Origin: UBA11891 sp965658355
GTDB taxonomy: Bacteria; Bacteroidota; Bacteroidia; Flavobacteriales; Flavobacteriaceae
Length of the DNA stretch: 54,987 bases
Assembly: GCA_965658355.1 (NCBI GenBank)
Contig: CBFHRX010000009.1
Coordinates: 1 to 54,987, forward strand
Direction of reading: 5' to 3'
Position 1 is the stretch's first letter. The number at the start of each line of letters is the position of its first letter. The translations under genes and the position numbers were made by a program. Positions 1 to 8,347 of the stretch are shown piece by piece. The notes below the pieces were generated by a model. It was not told the origin of the DNA, did no database searches, and saw only the letters and a list, made by a program, of their open reading frames with translations.

Positions 1-883
1 AATCTACAACAGCTGTAACAGCACCCGTTTCGGGTTGAATGACGACTACAACATCTTTTTGAAATTGATAGGTATTGGCGTAAACCAAGCCTTTTACCCA
101 CTCTAGCTCATTGAGTTTATTCACAGACTTAGTAGTGGTCATAACGTCTACTTTAGCTGTCTCCTTTAGTGTTTTTGGGTCTAGTGTCCATAGCTGATAG
201 GTGCCATCAGACTTATATAAAGCATTATCATCGTGACATAAGCCCCAGCCTTGCTTGCTGTTCTCGTAAGGAAAGGTTTGGATCATTTTGAGATCTTCCT
301 GCTGATACACAAACCCCATATTCGCACGCCAGGTTAACTGAATGATTTTGTCGTCTATCAGCGTAATGCCCTCTCCAAAATAGACTTGGTCTAGCTTTTG
401 CTGGGCCAATACTTTTCCGCTTTTGAAATCTACTTTTCGCAAGCTAGACTTTCCATTTAGACCGGTACTCTCATACAATATCCCGTCTTTAAATTCCAAC
501 CCTTGTGTATACGCCTCTGGATCGTGGGGAAAGCTGTTGAGGACTCGGTATTTTAGTAGGCTAGGCTGTTCGGAGGCATACACCCAAAAAGCGGACTCAA
601 AGGAGTGGCTTTTCCCTTCTTTATAAGCGATCGCTTTTATAATATGTTTACCCAAAGGGAAATTTTTAAGAGAAACGGGGGATACGATTCTTTCTCCATT
701 GCTTTCATATCGAATAGAATCTACTGCTATTTTTTTGGGTATTTTAAGTTCAAATGTAAGTTGGTCCTGTTGATTGGGTTTTTCCGAACTCGCTTTGATA
801 TTCAGTTTGGCTTTAATATTTTTTTCTTCTTCACATTTTAGGGCTATAAAGGCAAAAAGGAGAACAATCAGGGCTTTATGCAT
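1..883 (-). CDS. Glutaminyl-peptide cyclotransferase (plant/bacterial type), 3' end outside window
   Basis: Converts N-terminal glutamine of secreted peptides to pyroglutamate; family Glu_cyclase_2, a five-bladed propeller. I translated the minus strand from an ATG at 883: 294 codons are open to the window edge, so the C-terminus is missing. The N-terminus (MHKALIVLLFAFIALKC) is an export signal ending in Cys16, with an atypical Lys before it, so a lipoprotein is possible but not certain. Residues about 20-100 form a family-atypical beta-rich preface. The propeller then shows the family signatures HDPEAYTQGL, GKSSLRKVD, YFGEGIT, QLTWR and NELEWVKG in order. It is transcribed divergently from the SRP RNA gene, with a candidate promoter at 898-928. 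The family call is strong; the substrate is unknown. Confidence 0.93.
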   Translation of the reverse strand, partial: MHKALIVLLFAFIALKCEEEKNIKAKLNIKASSEKPNQQDQLTFELKIPKKIAVDSIRYESNGERIVSPVSLKNFPLGKHIIKAIAYKEGKSHSFESAFWVYASEQPSLLKYRVLNSFPHDPEAYTQGLEFKDGILYESTGLNGKSSLRKVDFKSGKVLAQQKLDQVYFGEGITLIDDKIIQLTWRANMGFVYQQEDLKMIQTFPYENSKQGWGLCHDDNALYKSDGTYQLWTLDPKTLKETAKVDVMTTTKSVNKLNELEWVKGLVYANTYQFQKDVVVVIQPETGAVTAVVD

Positions 884-897
884 GGTAAATTTTTCAC

Positions 898-928
898 CCA
901 AGGTATTTAATAAAATTAAGTTTTACAA
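898..928 (-). promoter_or_regulatory. Candidate promoter of the glutaminyl cyclotransferase gene
   Basis: On the minus strand, TTG (928-926) and TACCTTGG (905-898) are separated by 20 nt. This matches the flavobacterial TTG-N17-23-TAnnTTTG pattern with one mismatch in the -7 box. The start codon at 883 lies about 15 nt downstream. The region is back to back with the SRP RNA promoter. Confidence 0.5.
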
Positions 929-932
929 TGTG

Positions 933-960
933 TTGAAACGAAGCATATAGCCTATATTTG
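933..960 (+). promoter_or_regulatory. Bacteroidota sigma-A promoter of the SRP RNA gene
   Basis: TTG (933-935), a 17-nt spacer, then TATATTTG (953-960) is a full match to TTG-N17-23-TAnnTTTG. Transcription should begin about 5 nt downstream, where the terminal helix of the SRP RNA starts (GGGCAAG at 965). Confidence 0.85.
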
Positions 961-962
961 TG

Positions 963-1064
963 CTGGGCAAGTTCTGCACAACCAGCTCCTGCCGAATCCC
1001 CCCAGGGCGGGAACGCAGCAAGGGTAGGCGGTTGTAGCGGTGTGATGTGGGTCGCTTGCCCTTT
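963..1064 (+). ncRNA. ffs: Small SRP RNA (4.5S RNA)
   Basis: RNA of the signal recognition particle, which binds Ffh and targets nascent membrane proteins. The conserved Ffh-binding tip is present at about 1004-1025 (CCAGGGCGGGAACGCAGCAA), with the asymmetric internal-loop sequence characteristic of bacterial SRP RNA. The ends pair: GGGCAAG (965-971) with CTTGCCC (1055-1061), followed directly by seven T residues (1062-1068) that serve as terminator. A consensus promoter ends at 960. The exact ends are estimated from the helix. Confidence 0.92.
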
Positions 1065-1071
1065 TTTTAGT

Positions 1072-1878
1072 ATGGGTAAAATAGTCATTATCACCGGCGC
1101 GTCTTCAGGAATGGGTAAAGCCACAGCAGACTATTTGAGTCAAAGAGGTCATACTGTTATAGGGACCTGTCGTACCCCTAAAAACTATACTACTCCAGAT
1201 GCCTACTCACTCATGCCACTTGACCTTACGGATCAAGAAAGCATTTCCCAATTCATCGCGTATTTTCAAGAGAATAAATTGATTCCAGAAATATTGATTA
1301 ACAACGCTGGTGTAGGGATTACAGGGCCTGCTGAGGAAATTGAAATGAACGCTATTAGAACGCATTTTGAAACTAATTTTTTTGGTCCTATTGCCTTGAC
1401 ACAAGGATTATTACCCTTGATGCGTGAGGCATCCGATGCTTGTATTATAAACATCACTTCTATAGCCGGTTTTTCCGGGCTCCCCTTTCGGTCTATCTAC
1501 TCGGCCTCCAAAAGTGCCTTGTCTATTTATACTGAAGCACTTCGTATGGAATTAAAAAGTGCTTCTATCCGGGTTACCACTTTAGCCCCAGGGGATTATG
1601 CCACCGACATTGCTTCGCGAAGGCACCATGCAGCTGTTCTGAAAGGATCGCCTTATGAAACTACTTATGCAGAAGCACTCTCGACCATGGATACACATGT
1701 AGATGAAGGAGACGATCCGATACTCATAGCCAAAGAAATTGAAAAAATCATTTACACAAAAAACCCAAAAGTTCATTACCTATCAGGCCAATGGCTTCAA
1801 AAATTTTCGGTAGTTTTAAAAGGGGTATTGCCAAGCCGTTGGTATGAAAGACTAATTCAGAATCACTACAACATATAA
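1072..1878 (+). CDS. Short-chain dehydrogenase/reductase (SDR) family oxidoreductase
   Basis: NAD(P)-dependent oxidoreductase of the classical SDR family, 268 aa, substrate unknown. The cofactor motif TGASSGMG lies at residues 8-15, NNAG at 77-80, the catalytic Ser at 130, and YxxxK as Tyr143/Lys147. I chose the ATG at 1072. A longer in-frame reading from TTG 958 would translate the SRP RNA and is rejected, because the Rossmann fold begins right after the 1072 start (KIVIITGA). The start lies only 3 nt after the T-tract of the SRP RNA, leaving no room for a separate promoter. The gene is followed after 13 nt by the transaldolase gene and probably shares its transcript. The C-terminal half is more divergent than the NAD-binding half. 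Confidence 0.92.
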   Translation: MGKIVIITGASSGMGKATADYLSQRGHTVIGTCRTPKNYTTPDAYSLMPLDLTDQESISQFIAYFQENKLIPEILINNAGVGITGPAEEIEMNAIRTHFETNFFGPIALTQGLLPLMREASDACIINITSIAGFSGLPFRSIYSASKSALSIYTEALRMELKSASIRVTTLAPGDYATDIASRRHHAAVLKGSPYETTYAEALSTMDTHVDEGDDPILIAKEIEKIIYTKNPKVHYLSGQWLQKFSVVLKGVLPSRWYERLIQNHYNI

Positions 1879-1891
1879 ACGTTTACAAGAC

Positions 1892-2545
1892 ATGAAATTT
1901 TTTATTGACACTGCAAATTTAGATCAGATAAAAGAGGCTCAGGCTTTAGGCATCCTAGATGGGGTAACAACCAATCCGTCTTTGATGGCAAAGGAAGGCA
2001 TTACAGGAGCAGAGAATATTCTCCAGCACTATATTGCGATATGCAATGCTGTAGAAGGGGATGTGTCGGCAGAAGTAATTGCCGTTGATTATGAAGGCAT
2101 GATCAGAGAAGGGGAAGAGCTAGCCGCCTTGCATCCTCAAATTGTGGTTAAAATCCCGATGATAGCAGAGGGTGTTAAAGCAATAAAATATTTTGCATCA
2201 AAAAATATCAAAACCAATTGTACTCTTGTTTTCTCATCAGGTCAAGCACTACTGGCTGCTAAAGCAGGTGCCACCTACGTTTCGCCATTTATCGGCCGTC
2301 TAGACGATATTGGATTTGACGGTATGGAGCTAATAGAAGAGATCCGATTGATCTATGATAACTATGCTTTTGAGACAGAAATTTTAGCTGCCTCAGTTCG
2401 CCATACCCGCCATTTAATTGCCTGTGCTCAAATTGGAGCCGATGTAATGACAGGTCCTTTATCGGCGATCAAGGGCTTATTAAACCACCCCCTTACAGAC
2501 AAAGGATTGGCGCAGTTTTTAGCGGATCACCAAAAAGGGAACTAA
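1892..2545 (+). CDS. Transaldolase / fructose-6-phosphate aldolase family
   Basis: A 217-aa short class I aldolase of the TalC/FSA group (transaldolase subfamily 3B), acting on sugar phosphates in the non-oxidative pentose phosphate pathway. The protein is one (beta/alpha)8 barrel of the family's usual length. It opens with MKFFIDTANL and TTNPS, and the Schiff-base lysine is Lys87 in VVKIPM. Transaldolase and fructose-6-phosphate aldolase activity cannot be told apart with certainty from this reading; most bacterial short forms are transaldolases. It sits 13 nt after the SDR gene. Its TAA stop interlocks with the stop of the convergent lipoprotein gene over 4 bp (CTAA, 2542-2545). Confidence 0.92.
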   Translation: MKFFIDTANLDQIKEAQALGILDGVTTNPSLMAKEGITGAENILQHYIAICNAVEGDVSAEVIAVDYEGMIREGEELAALHPQIVVKIPMIAEGVKAIKYFASKNIKTNCTLVFSSGQALLAAKAGATYVSPFIGRLDDIGFDGMELIEEIRLIYDNYAFETEILAASVRHTRHLIACAQIGADVMTGPLSAIKGLLNHPLTDKGLAQFLADHQKGN

Positions 2546-3909
2546 AGTTCTTTTTCGAAATCAGACGCCATTAGATTGGCAAATCCATTTTTAATATTCC
2601 CATTACGGTCTAATACAATGCTTTTGTTTAGCAATGTAATGACCCATTTTTTGCTGGCTGCTCCAAAATTAACAAGCCCGTATTGATTTTTCATTTCCAA
2701 GTCCATCATTTTATAGACCTCTAGGGCTATGGGGTTTAAGGGCTGGATTGAAATTCCAACAAAATTATAATGGGGGTATTTTTGTTGAAGAAGTTGAACC
2801 TTTTCAATACTCTCTTTAAAATGATTCATCTGTGTTTGAGACCAAAAATAAAGTACTGTAGGGGTGTCTTTTTTTAGGCTTGCACTTGAAACCAAGTTTA
2901 AATTAGCGTCTTGTAATACCAGTTCGGGAAGTACATTCCCTTTTTCCATCATTTTAATATCGGCATGTAAATCCACAATTTCTTTTAGATATGAAGAAGA
3001 GGTGTTTACATCAAAATAGTATTCTAGAAATGTATCGTGATATTGATGATTTTCAAAGGCAAGTAATTCCTCATAGGCTACAGCTCTTGCTAAGTTGTTT
3101 CGAACCAGTGAACCTTCAATTTTGTCATGAATGACTTTGAGCCTTCTTATATTAAAGTCAGTGTTTTCTCGAGCACTGACTAAGGTTTCGTTATTCCGAA
3201 GGGCTTCGCGGGTTAGATAATTCATCAAATAGGTAATGTACGGGTCAAAAAAGGCCAAATCATTTTCACCATAATTTAGAAATCTTCGATAAGACGAAAA
3301 GTTCTTTTTTTGAATGGAATCCCACTGACTACCTCTCAATAGGGCGTAGCGTTCACGAATACTAGCATAGGCATATACATAGGCTGCTTGAGTAACTTTT
3401 CGAGCATAAGGACTTAATTGATTTAAAGAATCCATTTGAATCCAGCTGCGTTTCTTTTCCCCTAATAAGGAATCAACTGTTTGCTTAAAAATAGTGGGAT
3501 CTGTCGCGTACTGACTTGCCAGAAAATCATTCTCAAGGTCCAACCGTAACCGCACATCACTTAAAAAATTATTTTTACTGGCTCCACGTCCAGAGAAGAC
3601 TAAAGATTCATGAAAATCGGAAGCATTTATACGAACCCACATACTGTCACCAGGTTCTAGAAGTAAGGAAGTATACTCTGGAATGTGTTCCATTTTATAA
3701 ATCCCAGGGGGGAGAGAATCGTATTTTCTGCTAAATCGTTTATTGTTTTGCAATAAAAAAGTATCCAAAATTCGATTCCCATAATACAAGCTGACAAAAG
3801 ACGAAGAAGGCTTAACGACCTGTCCTCCAATGAAAATAGAGTTTTTGTCTTTCTGATCACAGCTCATGAAACTGGCTAGAAAAAGGAAAAGAAGAAGCAT
3901 TTTTCTCAT
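2542..3909 (-). CDS. DUF4369/thioredoxin-fold lipoprotein lacking the redox cysteines
   Basis: A 455-aa predicted lipoprotein with signal MRKMLLLFLFLASFMSC (lipobox SFMSC, Cys17). Residues about 25-110 resemble the DUF4369 beta-sandwich found ahead of TlpA-like domains in Bacteroidota. A helical middle follows, then a C-terminal thioredoxin-like fold from about 330 (TVLYFWS, then YNFVGISI). The usual WCxxC is replaced by a WSQTQMN stretch, so no CxxC dithiol is present and disulfide exchange is unlikely. Compare the cysteine-containing paralogue at 36887-37987. It probably sits at the periplasmic face of a membrane; the function is unknown, possibly binding or stress sensing. It is convergent with the transaldolase gene and shares a 4-bp stop overlap. 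Confidence 0.8.
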   Translation of the reverse strand: MRKMLLLFLFLASFMSCDQKDKNSIFIGGQVVKPSSSFVSLYYGNRILDTFLLQNNKRFSRKYDSLPPGIYKMEHIPEYTSLLLEPGDSMWVRINASDFHESLVFSGRGASKNNFLSDVRLRLDLENDFLASQYATDPTIFKQTVDSLLGEKKRSWIQMDSLNQLSPYARKVTQAAYVYAYASIRERYALLRGSQWDSIQKKNFSSYRRFLNYGENDLAFFDPYITYLMNYLTREALRNNETLVSARENTDFNIRRLKVIHDKIEGSLVRNNLARAVAYEELLAFENHQYHDTFLEYYFDVNTSSSYLKEIVDLHADIKMMEKGNVLPELVLQDANLNLVSSASLKKDTPTVLYFWSQTQMNHFKESIEKVQLLQQKYPHYNFVGISIQPLNPIALEVYKMMDLEMKNQYGLVNFGAASKKWVITLLNKSIVLDRNGNIKNGFANLMASDFEKEL

Positions 3910-3990
3910 CTTTCTAATGTAGTATTTGTTGGTTATTTACACACGTTAACAGGCTGTTAAAAAAACAGTCGCTTCCATAAAGTTTTTTGG

Positions 3991-3998
3991 TATTTTTG
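3991..3998 (+). promoter_or_regulatory. -7 box upstream of the ABC-F gene
   Basis: TATTTTTG matches TAnnTTTG exactly, 17 nt before the ATG at 4016. No convincing TTG lies 17-23 nt upstream, so only the -7 element is supported. Confidence 0.5.
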
Positions 3999-4015
3999 CG
4001 CTGAAAAACATCCCT

Positions 4016-5638
4016 ATGCTCAGTGTCAACAATCTTTCCGTACAGTTTGGTAAACGCGTTTTATTTGACGAAGTAAACGTCACCTTCAGTCCAGGCAACT
4101 GCTATGGTATTATCGGTGCAAATGGCGCCGGAAAATCAACCTTTTTGAAAATAATTTCAGGCAAGCAAGAAGCCAATTCTGGTTCCGTTCATTTAGAGCC
4201 AGGTAAGCGCTTATCTGTGTTGGAACAGAATCACAATGCCTTTGATGAGTTCCCAGTATTAGAAACGGTCCTAAGAGGAAATAAGGAGCTTTTTGCAGTG
4301 AAAAGTGAAATGGATGCTATTTATGCAAAAGAGGATTTTTCTGATGCTGATGGTGAAAGAGTAGGGGAGTTGCAAATTGTTTTTGAAGAGATGAATGGCT
4401 GGAATGCCGACAGTGAGGCTGCCGCTCTGTTATCCAACTTAGGCATAGCAGAAAATCTGCATTACGCGTCTATGAAAGATCTTGATGGAAAGCAAAAAGT
4501 GCGTGTTCTATTGGCACAATCGCTTTTTGGTAGTCCTGATGTTTTAATCATGGATGAGCCTACGAATGATCTAGATTACGAAACGATTATGTGGTTGGAG
4601 CATTTTCTGGCTAATTACGACAACACTGTAATTGTCGTTTCTCACGACCGTCACTTTTTGGATGCCGTATGTACCCATATCTCTGATATTGATTTTGGCA
4701 AAATCAACCATTTTTCTGGGAATTATACCTTTTGGTATGAATCCAGTCAGCTGGCAGCTCGTCAAAGAGCCCAACAAAACAAAAAAGCAGAAGAAAAGAA
4801 AAAAGAGCTGCAAGAGTTTATCGCGCGTTTCTCTGCCAATGTTGCAAAATCAAAGCAAGCAACATCACGAAAAAAGATGATTGACAAGCTCAATATCGAA
4901 GAAATTCGCCCCTCTTCCAGGCGCTATCCTGCTATTATCTTTGAGCAAGAAAGGGAAGCTGGAGATCAGATATTAAATATTGAGGGGCTTTCGTATGCAC
5001 TCGAAGGAGAAACTCTTTTTGATCACGTTCATTTTAATATGGCAAAAGGAGACAAAGTTATTGTGTACTCTAAGGATTCTCGCGCTATAAGTGCGTTCTA
5101 TGAAATTATCAACGGTAAGCTCGATGCAGATGCCGGTAAATACGAGTGGGGAGTTACGACCACACAATCGTATTTGCCCCTTGACAATAGCGACTTTTTT
5201 GGTACCGATTTATCTTTGGTTGATTGGTTGCGACAATGGGCACAAACAGAAGAGGAAAGAGAAGAAGTTTTTATTCGCGGCTTTTTAGGTAAAATGTTAT
5301 TTAGTGGTGAGGAAGCTCTGAAAGGTTCTACTGTTTTGTCTGGAGGTGAAAAAGTTCGATGTATGCTCTCTAAAATGATGATGACAAGAGCCAATGTGGT
5401 GCAACTCGATGAGCCTACAAATCACCTTGATCTGGAATCGATTACAGCCTTTAACAATGCATTGAAAAACTTTAAAGGATCTGTACTTTGTTCCACCCAC
5501 GATCATGCCTTTGCACAAACTGTTGGGAATCGTATTTTGGAATTGACACCAAAGGGGGTTATTGATCGGTATGCCAGTTTTGATGAGTATATGTCAGATG
5601 CTAAGATTAAGGAGCTACGAGAAAAAATGTATGCCTAG
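4016..5638 (+). CDS. ABC-F family ATPase (YbiT-like) with one degenerate ATP site
   Basis: A soluble tandem ABC ATPase, 540 aa. ABC-F proteins act at the ribosomal E site in translation or its rescue. NBD1 has Walker A GANGAGKS (34-41), Walker B LIMDEP (Asp180/Glu181) and switch His210, but its signature is LDGKQ (156-160) instead of LSGGE. A charged linker (about 240-295) carries the ABC-F interdomain helices. NBD2 has an intact LSGGE (441-445) and LDEPTNHLD (464-472), but its Walker A is YSKDSRAIS (351-359), with no GK[S/T]. In a head-to-tail sandwich this leaves site 1 (Walker A1 with signature 2) intact and site 2 doubly degenerate. The stop overlaps the GTG of the next gene by one base. 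The family is certain; the ribosomal role is inferred. Confidence 0.93.
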   Translation: MLSVNNLSVQFGKRVLFDEVNVTFSPGNCYGIIGANGAGKSTFLKIISGKQEANSGSVHLEPGKRLSVLEQNHNAFDEFPVLETVLRGNKELFAVKSEMDAIYAKEDFSDADGERVGELQIVFEEMNGWNADSEAAALLSNLGIAENLHYASMKDLDGKQKVRVLLAQSLFGSPDVLIMDEPTNDLDYETIMWLEHFLANYDNTVIVVSHDRHFLDAVCTHISDIDFGKINHFSGNYTFWYESSQLAARQRAQQNKKAEEKKKELQEFIARFSANVAKSKQATSRKKMIDKLNIEEIRPSSRRYPAIIFEQEREAGDQILNIEGLSYALEGETLFDHVHFNMAKGDKVIVYSKDSRAISAFYEIINGKLDADAGKYEWGVTTTQSYLPLDNSDFFGTDLSLVDWLRQWAQTEEEREEVFIRGFLGKMLFSGEEALKGSTVLSGGEKVRCMLSKMMMTRANVVQLDEPTNHLDLESITAFNNALKNFKGSVLCSTHDHAFAQTVGNRILELTPKGVIDRYASFDEYMSDAKIKELREKMYA

Positions 5639-6504
5639 TGAACGTCTCAGAATGGAAAAAAAAAGGGCAGTATTTCCATTATAAAGAGTATCCTATATTT
5701 TATCGTGAAGGCGGATCGGGAGAAACATTACTTCTAATTCACGGCTTTCCAACCGCTTCATGGGATTGGCATAAATTGTGGGACAAGCTTGTACAACACT
5801 ATCATGTAGTTGCATTGGATATGTTGGGATTTGGCTTTTCTGCAAAGCCTCAAGAGCATTTGTACAGTATTCTTGAACAAGCTACTATTATAGAAGCGCT
5901 TTTAGTTTCCAAAAATATGTTGAAAGTTCATATCCTCTGTCACGATTATGGCGATACTGTCGCCCAAGAATTATTGGCTCGATTTGAAACCCGAAACAGC
6001 AACACCCTGAGTGGGATCCACATACATTCCGTTTGTTTTTTAAATGGGGGCTTGTTTCCAGAAACACATCAGCCACTTTTTATACAGCGCCTTTTGATGA
6101 GCCCAGCAGGAGCCCTAATTGCGTCTTTTTTCACGAAGGAAAAACTTACTCAAAATCTTCAAAAAATATTCGGTAAAAAAAGCCAACCGAGTCAAGCTGA
6201 TATAGCCGCGTTTTGGGAATTGATTACCTATAATGAAGGTAAAAAAGTATTTCATCTTTTGATACGGTATATGAAAGAGCGTAAAAAATATCGCACACGA
6301 TGGGTGGCCGTATTACAAGAAACCGCTTGTCCTTTGCTTCTTATTAACGGTGCTATGGATCCTATTTCTGGCGCTCATATGGTGCAACGGTATCGGGAGT
6401 TAATTCCCAATCCAAGGGTTGTAAGCTTAGCTACAATTGGCCATTTCCCATTGTTGGAAGCTCCTCAAGAAGTATTTGATGCGTACCAAGACTTCAGGAA
6501 TTAA
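5638..6504 (+). CDS. Alpha/beta hydrolase, MEST/PEG1-like
   Basis: A 288-aa alpha/beta hydrolase with no signal peptide. The oxyanion-side HGFP lies at 35-38. The nucleophile elbow is HDYGD with Asp103 in the nucleophile position, as in epoxide hydrolases and haloalkane dehalogenases. A later MDP supplies the acid and IGHFPL supplies the histidine. The stretches HDYGDTVAQELL, GLFPETHQPL and ERKKYRTRW resemble, from memory, the animal mesoderm-specific transcript (MEST/PEG1) protein more than typical bacterial epoxide hydrolases. Its substrate is unknown. Translation starts at GTG 5638, whose G is the last base of the ABC-F stop (TAGTG), implying translational coupling. I see no later in-frame ATG that would keep the N-terminal strands. 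Confidence 0.85.
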   Translation: MNVSEWKKKGQYFHYKEYPIFYREGGSGETLLLIHGFPTASWDWHKLWDKLVQHYHVVALDMLGFGFSAKPQEHLYSILEQATIIEALLVSKNMLKVHILCHDYGDTVAQELLARFETRNSNTLSGIHIHSVCFLNGGLFPETHQPLFIQRLLMSPAGALIASFFTKEKLTQNLQKIFGKKSQPSQADIAAFWELITYNEGKKVFHLLIRYMKERKKYRTRWVAVLQETACPLLLINGAMDPISGAHMVQRYRELIPNPRVVSLATIGHFPLLEAPQEVFDAYQDFRN

Positions 6505-6540
6505 TGATGATGTAGTAAACTACTAGTCTAATGGACCACA

Positions 6541-6566
6541 AAAAAAGCGGCACAAAGTGCCGCTTT
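6541..6566 (-). terminator. Intrinsic terminator of the SGLT-type transporter gene
   Basis: A perfect 10-bp stem (AAAGCGGCAC, 6544-6553, with GTGCCGCTTT, 6557-6566) has a 3-nt loop. On the minus strand it ends in a run of T (A-run 6539-6546 on the plus strand), so it chiefly terminates the leftward transporter gene. It may also work for the rightward hydrolase. Confidence 0.85.
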
Positions 6567-6583
6567 CAATAAGGTGTTGTGGT

Positions 6584-8245
6584 TTACCAGAATAATGCAT
6601 ACAAGGCTACTAGAACAAGCATAAGTGCAAAAGCACCTATGTTGTAAATAGGAGGGGTGTCAAACATTTTCTTGGTGAGTTCAATTCCTTTCTCATCGTC
6701 TTTCTTTTTATTTTCTTGAAGACTTACAATAGCAATGACAATCATAGATAGGATTGCGGTGAAGCCCATTTGATCTAGAAATGGAATGGAGGGAAACAAA
6801 CTTTCAATGCTACTACCTGCCAGCCACCCTTTGGGGCCCACTTTAAAGAACATGGCGATGGGTATGGAAGCCAATGCACCGTATATCGCTCCTTTATTAG
6901 AGGTTTTTTTCCAAAATAGACCCAGTACAAACACAGCCAATATACCGGGGCTTACCACTCCAGTGTACTCTTGGATAAATTGAAACGCTTGGTCAATCCC
7001 CCCTAGTAATGGGGCCATAATAGTCGCTATTATTAAAGCGATTAAGGCGGAGATACGTCCTACGTTAACAGTGTGGGTTTCACTAGCTTCTTTATTGATC
7101 AAAGCTTTATAAATATCCATCGTGAAAATAGTCGCTGTTGAATTGAGCATGGAGGCTAGTGACGATACTATCGCTGCCGCTAAAGCAGCAATAGCAACTC
7201 CTTTAAATCCTGTTGGGAGAAATTGCATCAGCCAAGGAAAAGCTTTGTCAGAGGTACCAGCGGTAGGCATATTTTGCATGCCTGCCTCTCCTAAGCTTCC
7301 AAGAAGAACCGGATCGTTTACAATCACATAAGCTGCAATTCCTGGTATGACCACAATTAGTGGGATTATCATTTTTAAACCAGCGGCAAACAAAATTCCT
7401 TTTTGAGATTCAGCAAGTGATTTAGCCGCAAGCGTACGTTGAATAATATATTGGTTAAACCCCCAGTAATAGAGGTTTGCAATCCACATTCCACCTATTA
7501 GAACACCGATTCCTGGAAGGTTGTTGTATTCTGGATTTGATTTTTCTAAAATCATATCAAATCGCTCAGGGACCAATTTGTAGACAGTAGATAGGCCTTC
7601 AAAAAAGCCAGCGCCACCAGAAACGGTATCCAATGCTAAATAGGTTGTCACCAAGCCTCCTAGCACTAGAACTACTACTTGAATAATATCTGTCCAAGCA
7701 ACAGCAGACAATCCTCCGTATAGAGAGTAAGCCGCTGCAAACAAGGCCAGTCCGAGTACGCCAGTCATTAAGTCAATACCAAGTATAGTTTGTAAAGCCA
7801 ATCCACCCAAGTATAAAACGGAGGCCAGGTTTACAAACACATAGAGACCGATCCAGAAAATAGCCAAAATAGTCTTTAGCTGACTGGAAAAACGTTTTTC
7901 TACAAATTCAGGAATGGTATAAAGTCCTTTTTCGATAAAAACAGGTAGGAAAAACTTCCCTACCACGATCAAGGTAAGGGCTGCCATCCACTCGTAAGTG
8001 GCGATGGCCAAACCTCCGGCAAAGCCAGACCCTGACATTCCAATAAATTGTTCAGCAGATATATTGGCCGCAATAAGAGAGGCTCCTATGGCCCACCAGG
8101 GTAAAGATTTACTGGCTAAAAAGTAATCTTCGGCGTTTTTGGTTTCTCCCTCTTTACTGCGAGATACCCAAAGTCCTACGCCTAGTATAACAATTGCGTA
8201 CAGCCCAAAAATCACATAATCTAATGTGGCAAAACTTGTATTCAT
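6584..8245 (-). CDS. Sodium:solute symporter (SSS family, SGLT type)
   Basis: A 553-aa inner-membrane transporter of the solute:sodium symporter family with about 14 hydrophobic segments. It is recognised by the N-terminal DYVIFGLYAIV segment, the AEDYFLASKSLPWW signature, and SAEQFIGMSGSGF in the next helix. It probably takes up a sugar or another small organic solute with Na+. Comparison with bacterial SGLT relatives (vSGLT) suggests a sugar, but no adjacent catabolic gene supports any substrate. A strong terminator follows at 6541-6566. About 100 nt upstream separates it from the DUF2007 gene, so it may be transcribed on its own. The length is normal and the start ATG (MNTSFATLDY) is unambiguous. 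Confidence 0.92.
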   Translation of the reverse strand: MNTSFATLDYVIFGLYAIVILGVGLWVSRSKEGETKNAEDYFLASKSLPWWAIGASLIAANISAEQFIGMSGSGFAGGLAIATYEWMAALTLIVVGKFFLPVFIEKGLYTIPEFVEKRFSSQLKTILAIFWIGLYVFVNLASVLYLGGLALQTILGIDLMTGVLGLALFAAAYSLYGGLSAVAWTDIIQVVVLVLGGLVTTYLALDTVSGGAGFFEGLSTVYKLVPERFDMILEKSNPEYNNLPGIGVLIGGMWIANLYYWGFNQYIIQRTLAAKSLAESQKGILFAAGLKMIIPLIVVIPGIAAYVIVNDPVLLGSLGEAGMQNMPTAGTSDKAFPWLMQFLPTGFKGVAIAALAAAIVSSLASMLNSTATIFTMDIYKALINKEASETHTVNVGRISALIALIIATIMAPLLGGIDQAFQFIQEYTGVVSPGILAVFVLGLFWKKTSNKGAIYGALASIPIAMFFKVGPKGWLAGSSIESLFPSIPFLDQMGFTAILSMIVIAIVSLQENKKKDDEKGIELTKKMFDTPPIYNIGAFALMLVLVALYALFW

Positions 8246-8347
8246 ATTGAAAATAATAAAATGGGAAGCACTCGTTTAAAGCAACTTCATTTGGTTTCGT
8301 AGGACAAAGTAGCAAAACTACAAGACATCGAAAAATACTGCGGCTAA

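Noticed and set aside
958..1071. In-frame TTG extension of the SDR protein over the SRP RNA region
   Set aside because: The Rossmann fold starts directly after ATG 1072 and the upstream codons are the structured SRP RNA.
4571..4880. Frames of about 80 codons on both strands inside the ABC-F gene
   Set aside because: They are shadows of the ABC-F coding frame with no recognisable domain.
8246..8347. TACTTTG-like promoter upstream of the SGLT-type transporter gene
   Set aside because: It is one base too short for TAnnTTTG and has no matching -33 element.
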